A stretch of 64,000 bases of DNA, taken from assembly GCF_001189845.1 (NCBI RefSeq), contig NZ_LFLZ01000005.1:185917-249916 (forward strand), in the 5' to 3' direction. Shown piece by piece: positions 29,874-39,031 of the stretch; position 1 is the stretch's first letter, and each line of letters opens with the position of its first letter. Below the pieces are notes generated by a model. That model did no database searches and was not told the origin of the DNA. It saw only the letters and a program-made list of their open reading frames with translations. The position numbers and the translations under genes were made by a program. The stretch comes from Bradyrhizobium tropiciagri (GTDB taxonomy: Bacteria; Pseudomonadota; Alphaproteobacteria; Rhizobiales; Xanthobacteraceae).

Positions 29874-31784
29874 ATGTTTAAGAAACGAGCTCACGCAGAA
29901 TGGCGCGCGTTGCCGCTTGCGGTGTCGCTGGGCGCGCTTGCCTGCGCAACGCCGGCCGTGGGCCAGACCGCGGACCAGGTTTCCGACCAGGCTCCCGCCG
30001 CTGCGGCGAAGCGCACCGATGCCAAGACCGATGTCAAGAAGCCGAAAGTGTCGAGCACCAAGCCGACATCGTCGAACGCCACCGTCAACCTCGTCAATCT
30101 GCTGGTGCAGCAGGGTGTCCTCAAGGAGGAGCAGGCCCAGGCGCTGATCAAGCAGGCCGAGGACGAAGCCTATGTCTCCCGCCAGGCCGCAAAGGATGCC
30201 ACGGCCAAGGCCGACGACGCCACCAAGGCCGCAACCGCGGCCGCTGCGGCGGCGCAGCCGCCCGGCACCCGCCACGTCACCTACGTTCCCGAAGTCGTCA
30301 AAAGACAGTTACGGGAAGAGATTAAGCAGGAGGTGATGGCCAAGGCGCAGAAAGAAAACTGGGCGTCGCCCGGAACCTACCCGGAATGGGCGCAACGCAT
30401 CCGCTTCTACGGCGATGCGCGCGTGCGCTATCAGGGCAACTATTTCCCTGCTGGCAACGACCAGGCTGGCGCCGCCAACTACAACGCGATCAATTCCGGC
30501 TCGCCCTATGACATCTCGAGCACCACGTTCGGGCCGACCTACGACGCCACGCAGGATCGCAACCAGTTCCGCTTCCGCGGCCGGCTCGGCATGGAAGCGG
30601 ATCTGCTGTACGGGTTCTCGGCCGGCCTGCGCATTGCGACCGGCGAGAACAACTCGCCGGTGTCGACCAACCAGACTCTTGGCGGCGGCGCGGGCAACTT
30701 CTCGAAGTATGGCGTCTGGCTCGACCGCGGCTACATCAACTGGCAGACGTGGGGCGACGATCTCAGGATCTCCGCAGGCCGTATCGACAATCCATTCTGG
30801 TCGCCGACCGATCTCGTCTGGTACAAGGAGCTCGGCTTCGACGGCTTTGCCGTTCAGGCCAAGCACGAGGTGTGGGAAGGCTTCACGCCGTTCGTGGTGG
30901 GCGGTGCGTTCCCGATCTACAACACCGATTTCAACGCCGGCAACAACCTGCCGGTCGATCCGAGCAATCTGAATTCACCGCCGAGCAAGTTTCCGAGCCA
31001 CGACAAATGGCTGTTCGGAGGCCAGGTCGGTTTCAATGCCCGCTTCAGCCCGGAATACGCATTCCGCTTCGGCGTTGCGTTCTACGATTTCGACAACGTT
31101 CAGGGCCAGTTCTCCAGCCCTTGCCGGATCACCTCGGCGTCTGACGTCTGCAATACCGACCTGACGCGGCCGGGCTTCGCGCAGAAGGGCAACACCTATT
31201 TCCCGCTGCGCCAGATCATCGCCGATCCGATCGGGACGGGTAACAATGGCGGCCAGATCAATCAGTTCGAATATTTCGGACTGGTCAGCCAGTATCGCCC
31301 GGTGGTCGTCAGCGGACAGCTCGATCTCGGACACTTCCATCCGGCTCACATCGTGCTCGACGGCGAGTATGTCTACAACACCGCGTTCAGCCGCTCGTTC
31401 ATGAACGCCGCGGCCGCAACCTACGGCGTGCTGATGAACAATCGCGGACCGAGCCCGGATGGCGGCACCACGCCCGGCGCATTCAACGGCGGCAATCAGG
31501 GCTGGCTCGGCCGCGTCACCGTCGGCAACCGGGAGATCAAGCACCTCTGGGATTGGAACGTTCACGCCGGCTACAAATACCTGGAATCCGACGCCACCAT
31601 CGATGCCTTCGCAGACTCCGACTTCGGTCTCGGCGGCACCAACCTCAAGGGCTATTTCGTCGGCGGCAATATCGGTCTCGGCGAGAATGTCTGGGCGACC
31701 TTGCGCTGGATGAGCGCCAACAGCATCGCCGGCAGCCCCTATGCCGTCGACGTCCTGCAAGTCGACCTCAACGCGAAGTTCTGA
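29874..31784 (+). CDS. Large putative outer-membrane porin
   Basis: 636 residues. A signal peptide (LPLAVSLGALACATPAVGQ) is followed by a charged helical region with VNLVNLLVQQGVLKEEQAQA and an Ala/Lys/Asp-rich part that may be coiled. The remaining 470 residues have alternating barrel-type strands: QRIRFYGDARVRYQGNYF, FRFRGRLGMEADLLYG, LRISAGRIDNPFW, ending VDVLQVDLNAKF with terminal Phe. I recognise it as the 'putative porin' family. It is not a TonB-dependent receptor: no plug domain and no TonB box are seen. ATG 29874 sits after GGGG. Confidence 0.85.
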   Translation: MFKKRAHAEWRALPLAVSLGALACATPAVGQTADQVSDQAPAAAAKRTDAKTDVKKPKVSSTKPTSSNATVNLVNLLVQQGVLKEEQAQALIKQAEDEAYVSRQAAKDATAKADDATKAATAAAAAAQPPGTRHVTYVPEVVKRQLREEIKQEVMAKAQKENWASPGTYPEWAQRIRFYGDARVRYQGNYFPAGNDQAGAANYNAINSGSPYDISSTTFGPTYDATQDRNQFRFRGRLGMEADLLYGFSAGLRIATGENNSPVSTNQTLGGGAGNFSKYGVWLDRGYINWQTWGDDLRISAGRIDNPFWSPTDLVWYKELGFDGFAVQAKHEVWEGFTPFVVGGAFPIYNTDFNAGNNLPVDPSNLNSPPSKFPSHDKWLFGGQVGFNARFSPEYAFRFGVAFYDFDNVQGQFSSPCRITSASDVCNTDLTRPGFAQKGNTYFPLRQIIADPIGTGNNGGQINQFEYFGLVSQYRPVVVSGQLDLGHFHPAHIVLDGEYVYNTAFSRSFMNAAAATYGVLMNNRGPSPDGGTTPGAFNGGNQGWLGRVTVGNREIKHLWDWNVHAGYKYLESDATIDAFADSDFGLGGTNLKGYFVGGNIGLGENVWATLRWMSANSIAGSPYAVDVLQVDLNAKF

Positions 31785-31786
31785 CC

Positions 31787-32380
31787 ATGCGCATCGCACT
31801 CTTTGTCCTGATGATGGTGGTCGGAGCATTGAGCTCCGGTACCGCATTCGCCCAGTCCGAGACCGACCGCCTGCGCGAGGCCCTGCGCAGCGCGACGGCG
31901 CAGACCCGCGCGCTGGAAGACCAGCGTACGGCGATGCAAGCAAAGATCGCCGACGCCGATCGCGAGAAGGCGGCGGCCAAGAAGGAGGTCGACGACCTCA
32001 AGGCGCAGCTTAAGAAGGCCGACAAGGAACATCGCGACGCGGTCGACGAGTTCAATCAGCGGCTCGCCGAGCGCGATGAGACGCTGGAGAAGTGGAAGTC
32101 GGCCTATGAGGAGGCGGCTACCGTCGCCCGCTCCAAGGATGCCGAGCGCGCCAAGTTCGAAGGTGAGGCCACCGCCTACAAGGCCAGCACCAAGAGCTGC
32201 ATCGCCAAGAACACCCAGCTGGTCAAGGCCGGCAAGGAGATGGTGCAGCGCTACAAGGACCTGACCATCGGCGAGATCGTGGTCTCGCGCGAGCCGATGA
32301 TTCAGCAGCGCCGGGTCGAGATCCAGAACCAGCTGCAGGAAAGCCAGGACAAGTTCCTCGATCAGAAGGTGAACCCATGA
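31787..32380 (+). CDS. Exported coiled-coil protein
   Basis: 197 residues. The signal peptide (ALFVLMMVVGALSSGTAFA) is cleaved near AFAQ. Most of the mature protein (about 25-130) is predicted coiled coil rich in Lys/Glu/Ala heptads (ADREKAAAKKEVDDLKAQLK). Near the C-terminus, KSCIAKNTQLVKAGKEMVQR holds a lone Cys. It starts two bases after the porin stop and overlaps the PPIase start by ATGA. A periplasmic spacer or scaffold of the machine is plausible. Confidence 0.72.
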   Translation: MRIALFVLMMVVGALSSGTAFAQSETDRLREALRSATAQTRALEDQRTAMQAKIADADREKAAAKKEVDDLKAQLKKADKEHRDAVDEFNQRLAERDETLEKWKSAYEEAATVARSKDAERAKFEGEATAYKASTKSCIAKNTQLVKAGKEMVQRYKDLTIGEIVVSREPMIQQRRVEIQNQLQESQDKFLDQKVNP

Positions 32381-33423
32381 CGACCGCCACTATCGCGAAG
32401 CCGCTTCGCTCGATCGGCCTCGCCGCCGTCGTCGCAACCTTCGTTGCGCCGATCGATGCATCGGCCCAGACCCAGGCTCCCGCGCCGCGCACGGTGCAGG
32501 CTCCGGTCAGGAAACCGCAGCCGCAGCCCGCGGCGCAGGCGCAAGCCGCCGCCGCGCCCGCGCCGGCTCCGGTCGCGGCCGCGCCGAAGCCCGCCACCGC
32601 TCCGGAGAATGTCATCGCGCGCGTCGGCGAGACCAATATCTCGGCCGACGATCTGCGCAGCTATGTCGCAGCGCTTGCGCCGCGCGAGCAGGCTGCGCTC
32701 GCCAAGGATCCAGCGATGCTCAGCCAGGCGGTCCGGCTGCTGCTTGCCAACCGCCTCGTGCTGCAAGAGGCAGTGGCGAAGAAGTGGGATCAGCAACCGG
32801 CCATCGCGGCGCAGCTGGAGCGGGCCCGCGAGGGCGCGGTGGTCGAGCTCTATCTGCAATCGGTCTCGACGCCGCCGACGAACTTCCCGAGCGAGGACGA
32901 TCTGCAAAAGGTCTATGAGGCCAATCGCGCCGCATTCCTGATGCCGCGGCAATTCCAGCTCTCGCAGATCTTCATCGCCGCTCCGAAGGAGGGCGACAAG
33001 GCCGCCGAGGACAAGGCGCGGCAGGAGCTCGACGACGTGCAGCGCAAGCTGAAGGCGCCCGGGGCGGATTTCGCCGCGATCGCGCGCGGCGACAACAACG
33101 CCGCCAAGGATGCAGGCGACCTCGGATGGGTTGCCGAGACCCAGATCCGTCCGGAGATCCGCAGCCAGGTGATGGGGCTCGCCAAGAACAGCGTGTCGGA
33201 GCCGATCAAGCTCGACGACGGCTGGCACATCATCAAGCTGATCGACACCAAGGCGTCCTACACCCGCACCTTGCCGGAAGTGCGCGACCAGCTGGTGCTG
33301 CAGATCCGCTCCGAGCGGTCGAACATGATGCGGCGAGCCTATCTCGCCGAGCTGCTGAAGCAGCATCCGCCCGTCCTCAACGAACTCGCGCTGTCGAGCC
33401 TGCTCGACGCATCGAAGAAGTAA
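32377..33423 (+). CDS. Periplasmic parvulin-type peptidyl-prolyl isomerase (SurA/PpiC-like)
   Basis: 348 residues. The N-terminal signal region ends near ASAQ, then comes an Ala/Pro/Gln-rich linker. A SurA-like N-terminal helical domain follows (VIARVGETNISADDLRSYVA, then LLLANRLVLQEAVAKKWD). The parvulin rotamase domain (about 190-295) shows FQLSQIFIAAP, GDLGWVAETQI and GLAKNSVSEPIKLDDGWHII. Such chaperones help fold outer-membrane proteins, which fits the adjacent porin and FhaC-like barrel. Confidence 0.9.
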   Translation: MTTATIAKPLRSIGLAAVVATFVAPIDASAQTQAPAPRTVQAPVRKPQPQPAAQAQAAAAPAPAPVAAAPKPATAPENVIARVGETNISADDLRSYVAALAPREQAALAKDPAMLSQAVRLLLANRLVLQEAVAKKWDQQPAIAAQLERAREGAVVELYLQSVSTPPTNFPSEDDLQKVYEANRAAFLMPRQFQLSQIFIAAPKEGDKAAEDKARQELDDVQRKLKAPGADFAAIARGDNNAAKDAGDLGWVAETQIRPEIRSQVMGLAKNSVSEPIKLDDGWHIIKLIDTKASYTRTLPEVRDQLVLQIRSERSNMMRRAYLAELLKQHPPVLNELALSSLLDASKK

Positions 33424-33436
33424 TACGGAGACCACA

Positions 33437-33970
33437 ATGTCCGAGACCATCACCAGCCTGACCATCGAAGGATTGCGCGACAGCTTCCAGAGCGTCGGCT
33501 ATCGCGTCGAAACGCTGACCGATCCGGTCGCCAACACGACCTATCTGCGCTCGGCGACCGCGGGGCTCGGCTTCGAGATCCGGCCGGGAAACCAGCTGGT
33601 CGGCGAGGAACAGAGCTTTGTCGACGCCACGCTGGTCACCACACTTCAAGTGCAGGGCGAGCTGCCGCTCGACCTCGTCAATCGCTGGAACACGACGCGG
33701 CGGTTCGGACGGCTGCAGTACAGCCAGCCGTTCCTGATGTTCTGCCTCGACGTCTCCGTCGCCGGCGGGGTGGCGCCGAACTTTGTCCGCGCGCAGATCG
33801 AGATCTGGGACCGGCTGGTTCAGGAGCTGATCGCCTATCTGCGCGAGGAGCTGCCGAAGCTCGCCGTGCGCAACGGCGCGGCTGCGGCCGCCCCGCAGCC
33901 CGCTGCGCCGGCCCAGCAGCCGTCGCATGAGCGCGGCGCGGAAGCGGGGGCTGTCCCCACCATCCAGTAG
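33437..33970 (+). CDS. YbjN domain-containing protein
   Basis: 177 residues, no signal peptide. The pattern IEGLRDSFQSVGYRVETL, LGFEIRPGNQL, LDLVNRWNTTRRFGRLQY and LMFCLDVSVAGGV matches the YbjN family, which shares the type III secretion chaperone-like fold. The last 35 residues are Ala/Pro-rich and likely disordered. ATG 33437 lies 13 bases after the PPIase stop. Role unknown; a cytosolic chaperone or adaptor for the operon products is possible. Confidence 0.75.
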   Translation: MSETITSLTIEGLRDSFQSVGYRVETLTDPVANTTYLRSATAGLGFEIRPGNQLVGEEQSFVDATLVTTLQVQGELPLDLVNRWNTTRRFGRLQYSQPFLMFCLDVSVAGGVAPNFVRAQIEIWDRLVQELIAYLREELPKLAVRNGAAAAAPQPAAPAQQPSHERGAEAGAVPTIQ

Positions 33971-34010
33971 TCATGCGCCGACGCGCCACCATCAGGATCG
34001 CAAGCGACCG

Positions 34011-34889
34011 ATGAACGACGACGCCCCCACGATGAAGGCGATCAGCTTCCGCCGAACGCGGAAGCTGATCGATCCTGCGCGTCGTCGGGGCAACTACGTC
34101 GCTGGCGCATTTGCACTTGCGTTCTGTCTTGCGCAGCCCGTTCATGCCGAAGGCGAGACGCCGGCGTCATCGTTCAGCACGCGCTTTGCCGCCGTCGACC
34201 AGGCCGAGCCTTCCGCCGATGTCACGGCAAAGCTGCCGGTCGAGCCGCCGAAGCCGGCCGCGCCGAAGGACGCCGGCGCCAAAACACTCCCGCCTCCGCC
34301 GGGAAGCCAGCCCGGGCTGTCGGACGCGCGCATGCGCTATCGCGCGCTGATCGAGAAGGAGGCGGCGGGAAGCGGGCTCGCGCCGGAGATCGCCGAGGCG
34401 GTGATGGGCGTGGAGAGCGGCTACAATCCCGACGTGATCGGCGGCGTCGGCGAAATCGGGCTGATGCAGCTGTTGCCTTCGACCGCGCGCATGCTCGGTT
34501 TCTCCGGCTCGCTTGCCGAACTCGCCATTCCCGAAAACAACATTCACCTCGGTGTCATGTACCTTGCACAGGCGTGGCGCCTTGCCGGCGGCGACCTGTG
34601 CACTGCTGTCATGAAGTACCGCGCGGGCCACGGCGAGACCCGCTTCTCCTATCTGTCGGTGAATTATTGCGTGGCGGTGCGCGCCCGGCTGTTTGCCCGC
34701 GGTTTTCGGGTGACGGGAACCGTACCGGTCGCAACCTTCGGTGAACCCGGGCGCGGCGGCGGTGGTGGCAGCGGCGGCGGATGTGGCCGCAAGTGCCTCG
34801 GCGGCGGCGGACGCATCGGGCGCGTCGATCTCGTCGCGCTCAACACGCGGCTGAACGCGCTTGTGATCCAGGCCCGGGGAGGGAAATAG
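34011..34889 (+). CDS. Lytic transglycosylase (SLT domain)
   Basis: 292 residues. Signal segment YVAGAFALAFCLAQPVHAEG is followed by a Pro/Ala-rich linker and an SLT catalytic domain. The domain has VESGYNPDVIG (catalytic Glu in VMGVES), GEIGLMQLLPSTA and NIHLGVMYLAQA. It cleaves peptidoglycan between MurNAc and GlcNAc in the periplasm. The C-terminus has Gly-rich and GCGRKCLGG segments. It follows the YbjN gene by 40 bases and could open the cell wall for assembly of the trans-envelope machine encoded upstream. Confidence 0.9.
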   Translation: MNDDAPTMKAISFRRTRKLIDPARRRGNYVAGAFALAFCLAQPVHAEGETPASSFSTRFAAVDQAEPSADVTAKLPVEPPKPAAPKDAGAKTLPPPPGSQPGLSDARMRYRALIEKEAAGSGLAPEIAEAVMGVESGYNPDVIGGVGEIGLMQLLPSTARMLGFSGSLAELAIPENNIHLGVMYLAQAWRLAGGDLCTAVMKYRAGHGETRFSYLSVNYCVAVRARLFARGFRVTGTVPVATFGEPGRGGGGGSGGGCGRKCLGGGGRIGRVDLVALNTRLNALVIQARGGK

Positions 34890-34994
34890 CAAGGCCGCGC
34901 CTCTCATGTTCATGGCGTTGCCTATCCTCGCTTGATATCTGTCCCCGGATTCCTATCGTTTGAAACAGCTCTGGTTCTGCAAGGAGCAGCACCG

Positions 34995-35411
34995 ATGAAA
35001 GTGATCATGTTGGCCGTCGCCGTTGCCGGATTGTCGGCGATGCAGGCGGAAGCGCAGACGCAGCAGCACACGCCGCTGCCGGAAATTGTCGTCGGCACAC
35101 CGCCGCCGGCCCTCAACCTCAACCGCGACACCAATGGCGGCGCCGGCCGGGCTGCGGCAAGAGGTAGCGGCAGCGCGCCGGCCGAGCGCTGCGGCGATGC
35201 GGCCTCGCTCGGTTGCATCAACGAGCGGCTGAAGAAGCAGGTCGATCAGGTCAATCCGCCCGTGACCAACACGCCGCCGATCGACGCGAAATCGCAGGAC
35301 CTCAAGGTGGGCGTGGTCAACGTCCCGGCGGTGCAGCAGCAATATGGCCGCAACTTCGGGGTCTCGGCGTTTCCCTATCGCCCGGCGGCGCCGGTTTACA
35401 GTCATCGATAA
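34995..35411 (+). CDS. Small exported protein of unknown function
   Basis: 138 residues. The signal peptide (VIMLAVAVAGLSAMQAEAQ) is followed by a low-complexity mature chain with LPEIVVGTPPPALNLN, a Gly/Ala-rich part and two cysteines (ERCGDAASLGCINERLKKQV) that could form a disulfide. GGAG stands about ten bases before ATG 34995. It lies 105 bases after the transglycosylase and may end the operon. I recognise no family. Confidence 0.65.
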   Translation: MKVIMLAVAVAGLSAMQAEAQTQQHTPLPEIVVGTPPPALNLNRDTNGGAGRAAARGSGSAPAERCGDAASLGCINERLKKQVDQVNPPVTNTPPIDAKSQDLKVGVVNVPAVQQQYGRNFGVSAFPYRPAAPVYSHR

Positions 35412-35510
35412 TCCGCGCGAAGGCGCTTCTGTCTCTCACAGATCGTGACGCCGTCACATTTCTGACGATGGGCATATGGAAAATAGAGAGAGCAACGGTT
35501 TGCTGATTCC

Positions 35511-35702
35511 ATGCGAAAATCTGACGTGACGTGCCCCCATTGCCAGGCCGGCTATCGCCGGATCGAATTGACGTCGAAGGGCGGCGTCGCCGGTGAGTTT
35601 CGATGCCTGGTGTGCGACCACACGATCGAGCTGATGGACGGTTCGACCGATGTCGCCTTTCGGCTGACCGTGCAGCCGGGCAAGACATCCTACGCCTATT
35701 AG
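35511..35702 (+). CDS. Small zinc-ribbon-like protein
   Basis: 63 residues. Two cysteine pairs, CPHC (about residue 9) and CLVC (about 32), spaced as in zinc ribbons, are followed by DHTIELMDGSTDVAFRL. The fold resembles the DNA-binding or RNA-polymerase-type ribbons common as small orphan genes in alphaproteobacteria. No membrane segment. It ends at a copy of the intergenic repeat. Confidence 0.65.
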   Translation: MRKSDVTCPHCQAGYRRIELTSKGGVAGEFRCLVCDHTIELMDGSTDVAFRLTVQPGKTSYAY

Positions 35703-35748
35703 AACGTTTTCGAGCGAAGTGGACCCCGGTTCGCGTGAAGAAAACGCG
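35702..35748. repeat. Intergenic palindromic repeat, copy B
   Basis: 47 bases from GAACGTTTTCGAGCGAAG to GTGAAGAAAACGCG. Arms CGTTTTC and GAAAACG can pair. Matches copies at 23919 and 48280. It starts at the zinc-ribbon stop codon. Confidence 0.8.
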
Positions 35749-35843
35749 TCAAACAAGAATCCGGAGCTACGGTTCTGACTCAATCAGAACCGAAGATGCG
35801 TCGGGTTCTCGCAAGCGGGACCGTGAGCGATCGCAGCCGGCAG

Positions 35844-37001
35844 TTATTCGCCGCGGATATCGCTCGGTGCCTTGTTGGTCCACCGGTGGAACGCGCGCCT
35901 GAAGTTCGCCGCGTCGCTGAAGCCGAGTGCCAATGCGATATCTTCGTTGGCCAGCGTCGTGTTGCGGAGATATTTCAGCGCAAGCTGGGTCCGCAACTCG
36001 TCGTGCAGTCCGCGGAAGGAAAAGCCCTGCTGACGAAGCTGGCGCCGCAGCGACCGGTCGTTCATTCCGAGCTGCTTCGCGATCGCCTCGAAAGTCGGGG
36101 GATTTGCGATGTCGCGAAGCAGGATGGCACGGATTTTCCCGGCAACCCCGGTCCGTAGCCTCAGGTCCCCCAGCAAGTCGTCGCACAAGGCCACGATGGT
36201 CGGATACGTCGTCTTGTTGCCGAGATCGGCGCTCCGATCCAGCCATTGCGCCTTGAACACGATCTGGTTGGCCGGCTGATCGAACTGCACCGGGCATCCG
36301 ACGTGATCGAGCGGAAGATCGAAGTCCGAGCCGTGCGGATAGGCGAGCGTGATTTCGGTTGGGGTGAAGCCCGGCCCCATGACGTCGCGCATCAGCGAGA
36401 TGTGGATGCCGATCTGCATCTCGGCGATGAACCGGTAGAGCGCGGAATCGGCCAGCGCGTGCAGATTGGGCTCGATGGTCCATCGCGCATGGGCCTTGTC
36501 CTCGCTGAAGTCGATTGCCGCCAGCGGCGCCGCGAGCGCGTGGTAGCGCATCGCAAATTCCATCGCCTTGCGAAAGTCCGGGCAGCACAGCAGCGCATAG
36601 CCGTACATTCCGTATGTCGAGACGTGGATCGATGCGCCGATGCGATAGGGCAGATGGCGGTCCTTCGACAGGCGCAAAGCGTTCTGACAGACGGTCAGCA
36701 GCTGTGTCAGCGAGATCCGCGCCTGCGGCGAATGAACCTCGGCCAATGGAATGTTCGTGTCGCGCAGGATGGCGTCGGCCGGGACGCCGGCGCCGGCCAG
36801 CATGTCGAAGACGGCGCCAAGCTTGGTCGCCTCATAGACCTTGTCGCGGGTGCCAACGGTCAGGATGTCGTTGCGAGAGCCCCCAGGCGTCTTCAGTCGC
36901 ACGGTTGGTTGCAAGGTGAACCAGCCTTTCCTTCGGTCCGGAAGCAGGACATCGCAATATCCGGGCAAAGCCAATTCCCGCCCGCCAACAGCCCGGAACA
37001 T
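35844..37001 (-). CDS. AraC family transcriptional regulator
   Basis: About 385 residues. The N-terminal ligand domain resembles the Arabinose_bd/OruR group (VYEATKLGAVFDMLAGAGVP, then GYALLCCPDFRKAMEFAMRY). The C-terminal AraC double helix-turn-helix reads LGMNDRSLRRQLRQQGFSFR, LALKYLRNTTLANEDIALAL, GFSDAANFRRAFHRWTNKAP. The start is uncertain: ATG 37001 gives a slightly long protein, and the frame is open up to 37127. It is divergent from the acyl-CoA ligase/PHA operon and is its likely regulator. Confidence 0.87.
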   Translation of the reverse strand: MFRAVGGRELALPGYCDVLLPDRRKGWFTLQPTVRLKTPGGSRNDILTVGTRDKVYEATKLGAVFDMLAGAGVPADAILRDTNIPLAEVHSPQARISLTQLLTVCQNALRLSKDRHLPYRIGASIHVSTYGMYGYALLCCPDFRKAMEFAMRYHALAAPLAAIDFSEDKAHARWTIEPNLHALADSALYRFIAEMQIGIHISLMRDVMGPGFTPTEITLAYPHGSDFDLPLDHVGCPVQFDQPANQIVFKAQWLDRSADLGNKTTYPTIVALCDDLLGDLRLRTGVAGKIRAILLRDIANPPTFEAIAKQLGMNDRSLRRQLRQQGFSFRGLHDELRTQLALKYLRNTTLANEDIALALGFSDAANFRRAFHRWTNKAPSDIRGE

Positions 37002-37229
37002 AGCCGGTTCGCGGCACAACCCAAGCCTTATCCAAGGCTTATCAATGGGGCATCGATGCTGCGCAGCAGCAAGAATGGCGGGCGGCGACACGACGGTGAA
37101 GCTGCCAAAGAGGGCAATTTTGGCCAAGACCGTTGCTGTCGATGAGAGCAGTCTGTCCGCTTAAGACCCCGCCCGTGTCCGATTCGGACCTTCACAAATC
37201 TCGGGCATCACGCGAGGCTTAGGCATAAT

Positions 37230-37253
37230 GTCACACGGTCGGACCGTTGTGAC
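37230..37253. promoter_or_regulatory. Imperfect palindrome upstream of the PHA operon
   Basis: Arms GTCACA (37230-37235) and TGTGAC (37248-37253) with inner CGGT/ACCG pairing, 84 bases before the ligase start. A possible operator for a regulator of the divergent pair. Confidence 0.4.
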
Positions 37254-37336
37254 GCAAGACGGCAGACCACACGATCCGCTCGCTCAGAACTGCGGACGCA
37301 ACGGTCGGAGGACATGCCAGGTCGAGGGAGGCTTCC

Positions 37337-38989
37337 ATGGTTGGAAGGCTGATTCAGACTGCCCCATCCGCGTATCAATATCCGCTCATCTTCAAGCAGC
37401 TTTGGCACACGCCGCGTGTGCAGGCGCCCGACCAGGAGATCGTCTATCGCGATCTCAAGCGTCAGACCTATCGACAGACCAGAGAGCGGATCGGCCGCCT
37501 CGCCTCGGCGCTAAGCAAGGCCGGCGTCGAGCCCGGCGATACCGTCGGCGTGCTCGAATGGGACAGCCATCGCTTCCTCGAAGCGTTCTTCGCGATCCCG
37601 ATGATGGGCGCGGTACTGCAGACGGTGAACGTCCGCCTGTCGCCCGAGCAGATCGCCTACACGATCAACCACGCCGGCGCGTCGACGCTGCTCGTCAACG
37701 ACGAGTTCGTCGGATTGCTGGAAGGCATGAAGGGACAGCTCCCGAATGTGAAGCGGATGATCGTGATGTCGGACCGGCCGGCGCCGCAGACCGGCAGCCT
37801 GTCCTTCATCGGCGAATATGAGAGCCTGCTCGCGGCAGCCTCGCCCGACTACGACTTTCCCGATTTCGACGAGAACACCCAGGCCACCACCTTCTACACG
37901 ACGGGCACCACCGGGCTGCCGAAGGGCGTCTACTACAGCCACCGCCAGCTCGTGCTGCACACGATCGCGGGACTGGCGCTGTTCGGCATGGCGGGGTCGC
38001 AGGGACGCTTCTCGCGCGACGACGTCTATATGCCGATCACGCCGATGTTCCACGTGCACGCCTGGGGCTTTCCGTGGTCGGCGACGCTTGCCGGCACCAA
38101 GCAGGTCTATCCCGGCCGCTACGAGCCGGCGATGCTGGTCAAGCTGATCAAGAGCGAAGGCGTCACGTTCACCCATGGGGTGCCGACCATCCTGCAGATG
38201 CTGCTCAACGCCGCTGCGGCGGCAAAGGTCGATCTCAATGGCCTCAAGATGGTGATCGGCGGCTCCGCCTTGCCGAAGGCGCTGGCCAAGCAGGCGATGG
38301 AGGCCGGCATCGACATCTTCGCCGGTTACGGCATGTCGGAGACCGGTCCGCTGGCCGCGGTGTCCCACGTCAGCTCCAGGGATCTCGGCGGCGATCCCGA
38401 CGGCGAGGTCGAATTCCGCACCCGGGCCGGTATCGCCGGTCCGCTGGTCGACCTGCGCATCGTCGACCCCGACATGAAAGACATCCCGCATGACGGCAAG
38501 TCCGCCGGCGAGATCGTGCTGCGCGCGCCCTGGCTCACCCAAGGCTACTACAACAATCCCGAAGGTTCGGAGCAACTGTGGGCCGGCGGCTATCTGCACA
38601 CCAGCGATATCGCGGTGGTCAGCCCGGGTGGCTACGTCCACATTACCGACCGGATCAAGGACGTGATCAAGACCGGCGGCGAATGGGTCTCCTCGCTGCA
38701 GATCGAGGACCTGATCTCGCAATGCGCCGGCGTTGCCGAGGCGGCAGTGATCGGTGTCAAGGACGACAAATGGGGCGAGCGGCCGCTCGCGCTGGTCGTC
38801 AAGAAGCCCTCCGGTGCCGACGGCGTCAGCGAAGCCGTGATCAAGGACCATCTCAAGGTATTCGCCGATCAGGGCGTGATCTCGAAATACGGCATCCCCG
38901 GGACGATCCTGTTCATCGACAGCATTCCCAAGACCAGCGTCGGCAAGATCAACAAGAAGGAGCTGCGCGAGCAATACGGCGACATGTGA
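37337..38989 (+). CDS. Fatty acyl-CoA ligase (AMP-forming)
   Basis: 550 residues. The AMP-binding core motif FYTTGTTGLPKGVYYSH is at about residues 189-205, with the later motifs GYGMSETGPLAAV, GYLHTSDIAVVSPGGYVHITDRIKD and the C-terminal SVGKINKKELREQYG lysine loop. It activates a medium- or long-chain fatty acid to its CoA thioester in the cytosol. ATG 37337 follows GAGGGAGG. It leads the operon with MaoC, PhaC, PhaZ and phasin, so its acyl-CoA is probably routed to polyhydroxyalkanoate. Confidence 0.92.
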   Translation: MVGRLIQTAPSAYQYPLIFKQLWHTPRVQAPDQEIVYRDLKRQTYRQTRERIGRLASALSKAGVEPGDTVGVLEWDSHRFLEAFFAIPMMGAVLQTVNVRLSPEQIAYTINHAGASTLLVNDEFVGLLEGMKGQLPNVKRMIVMSDRPAPQTGSLSFIGEYESLLAAASPDYDFPDFDENTQATTFYTTGTTGLPKGVYYSHRQLVLHTIAGLALFGMAGSQGRFSRDDVYMPITPMFHVHAWGFPWSATLAGTKQVYPGRYEPAMLVKLIKSEGVTFTHGVPTILQMLLNAAAAAKVDLNGLKMVIGGSALPKALAKQAMEAGIDIFAGYGMSETGPLAAVSHVSSRDLGGDPDGEVEFRTRAGIAGPLVDLRIVDPDMKDIPHDGKSAGEIVLRAPWLTQGYYNNPEGSEQLWAGGYLHTSDIAVVSPGGYVHITDRIKDVIKTGGEWVSSLQIEDLISQCAGVAEAAVIGVKDDKWGERPLALVVKKPSGADGVSEAVIKDHLKVFADQGVISKYGIPGTILFIDSIPKTSVGKINKKELREQYGDM

Positions 38990-39031
38990 GAGGACGAGCA
39001 TGCCTAAGAAAAATTCGAGGAGGACAACAAG

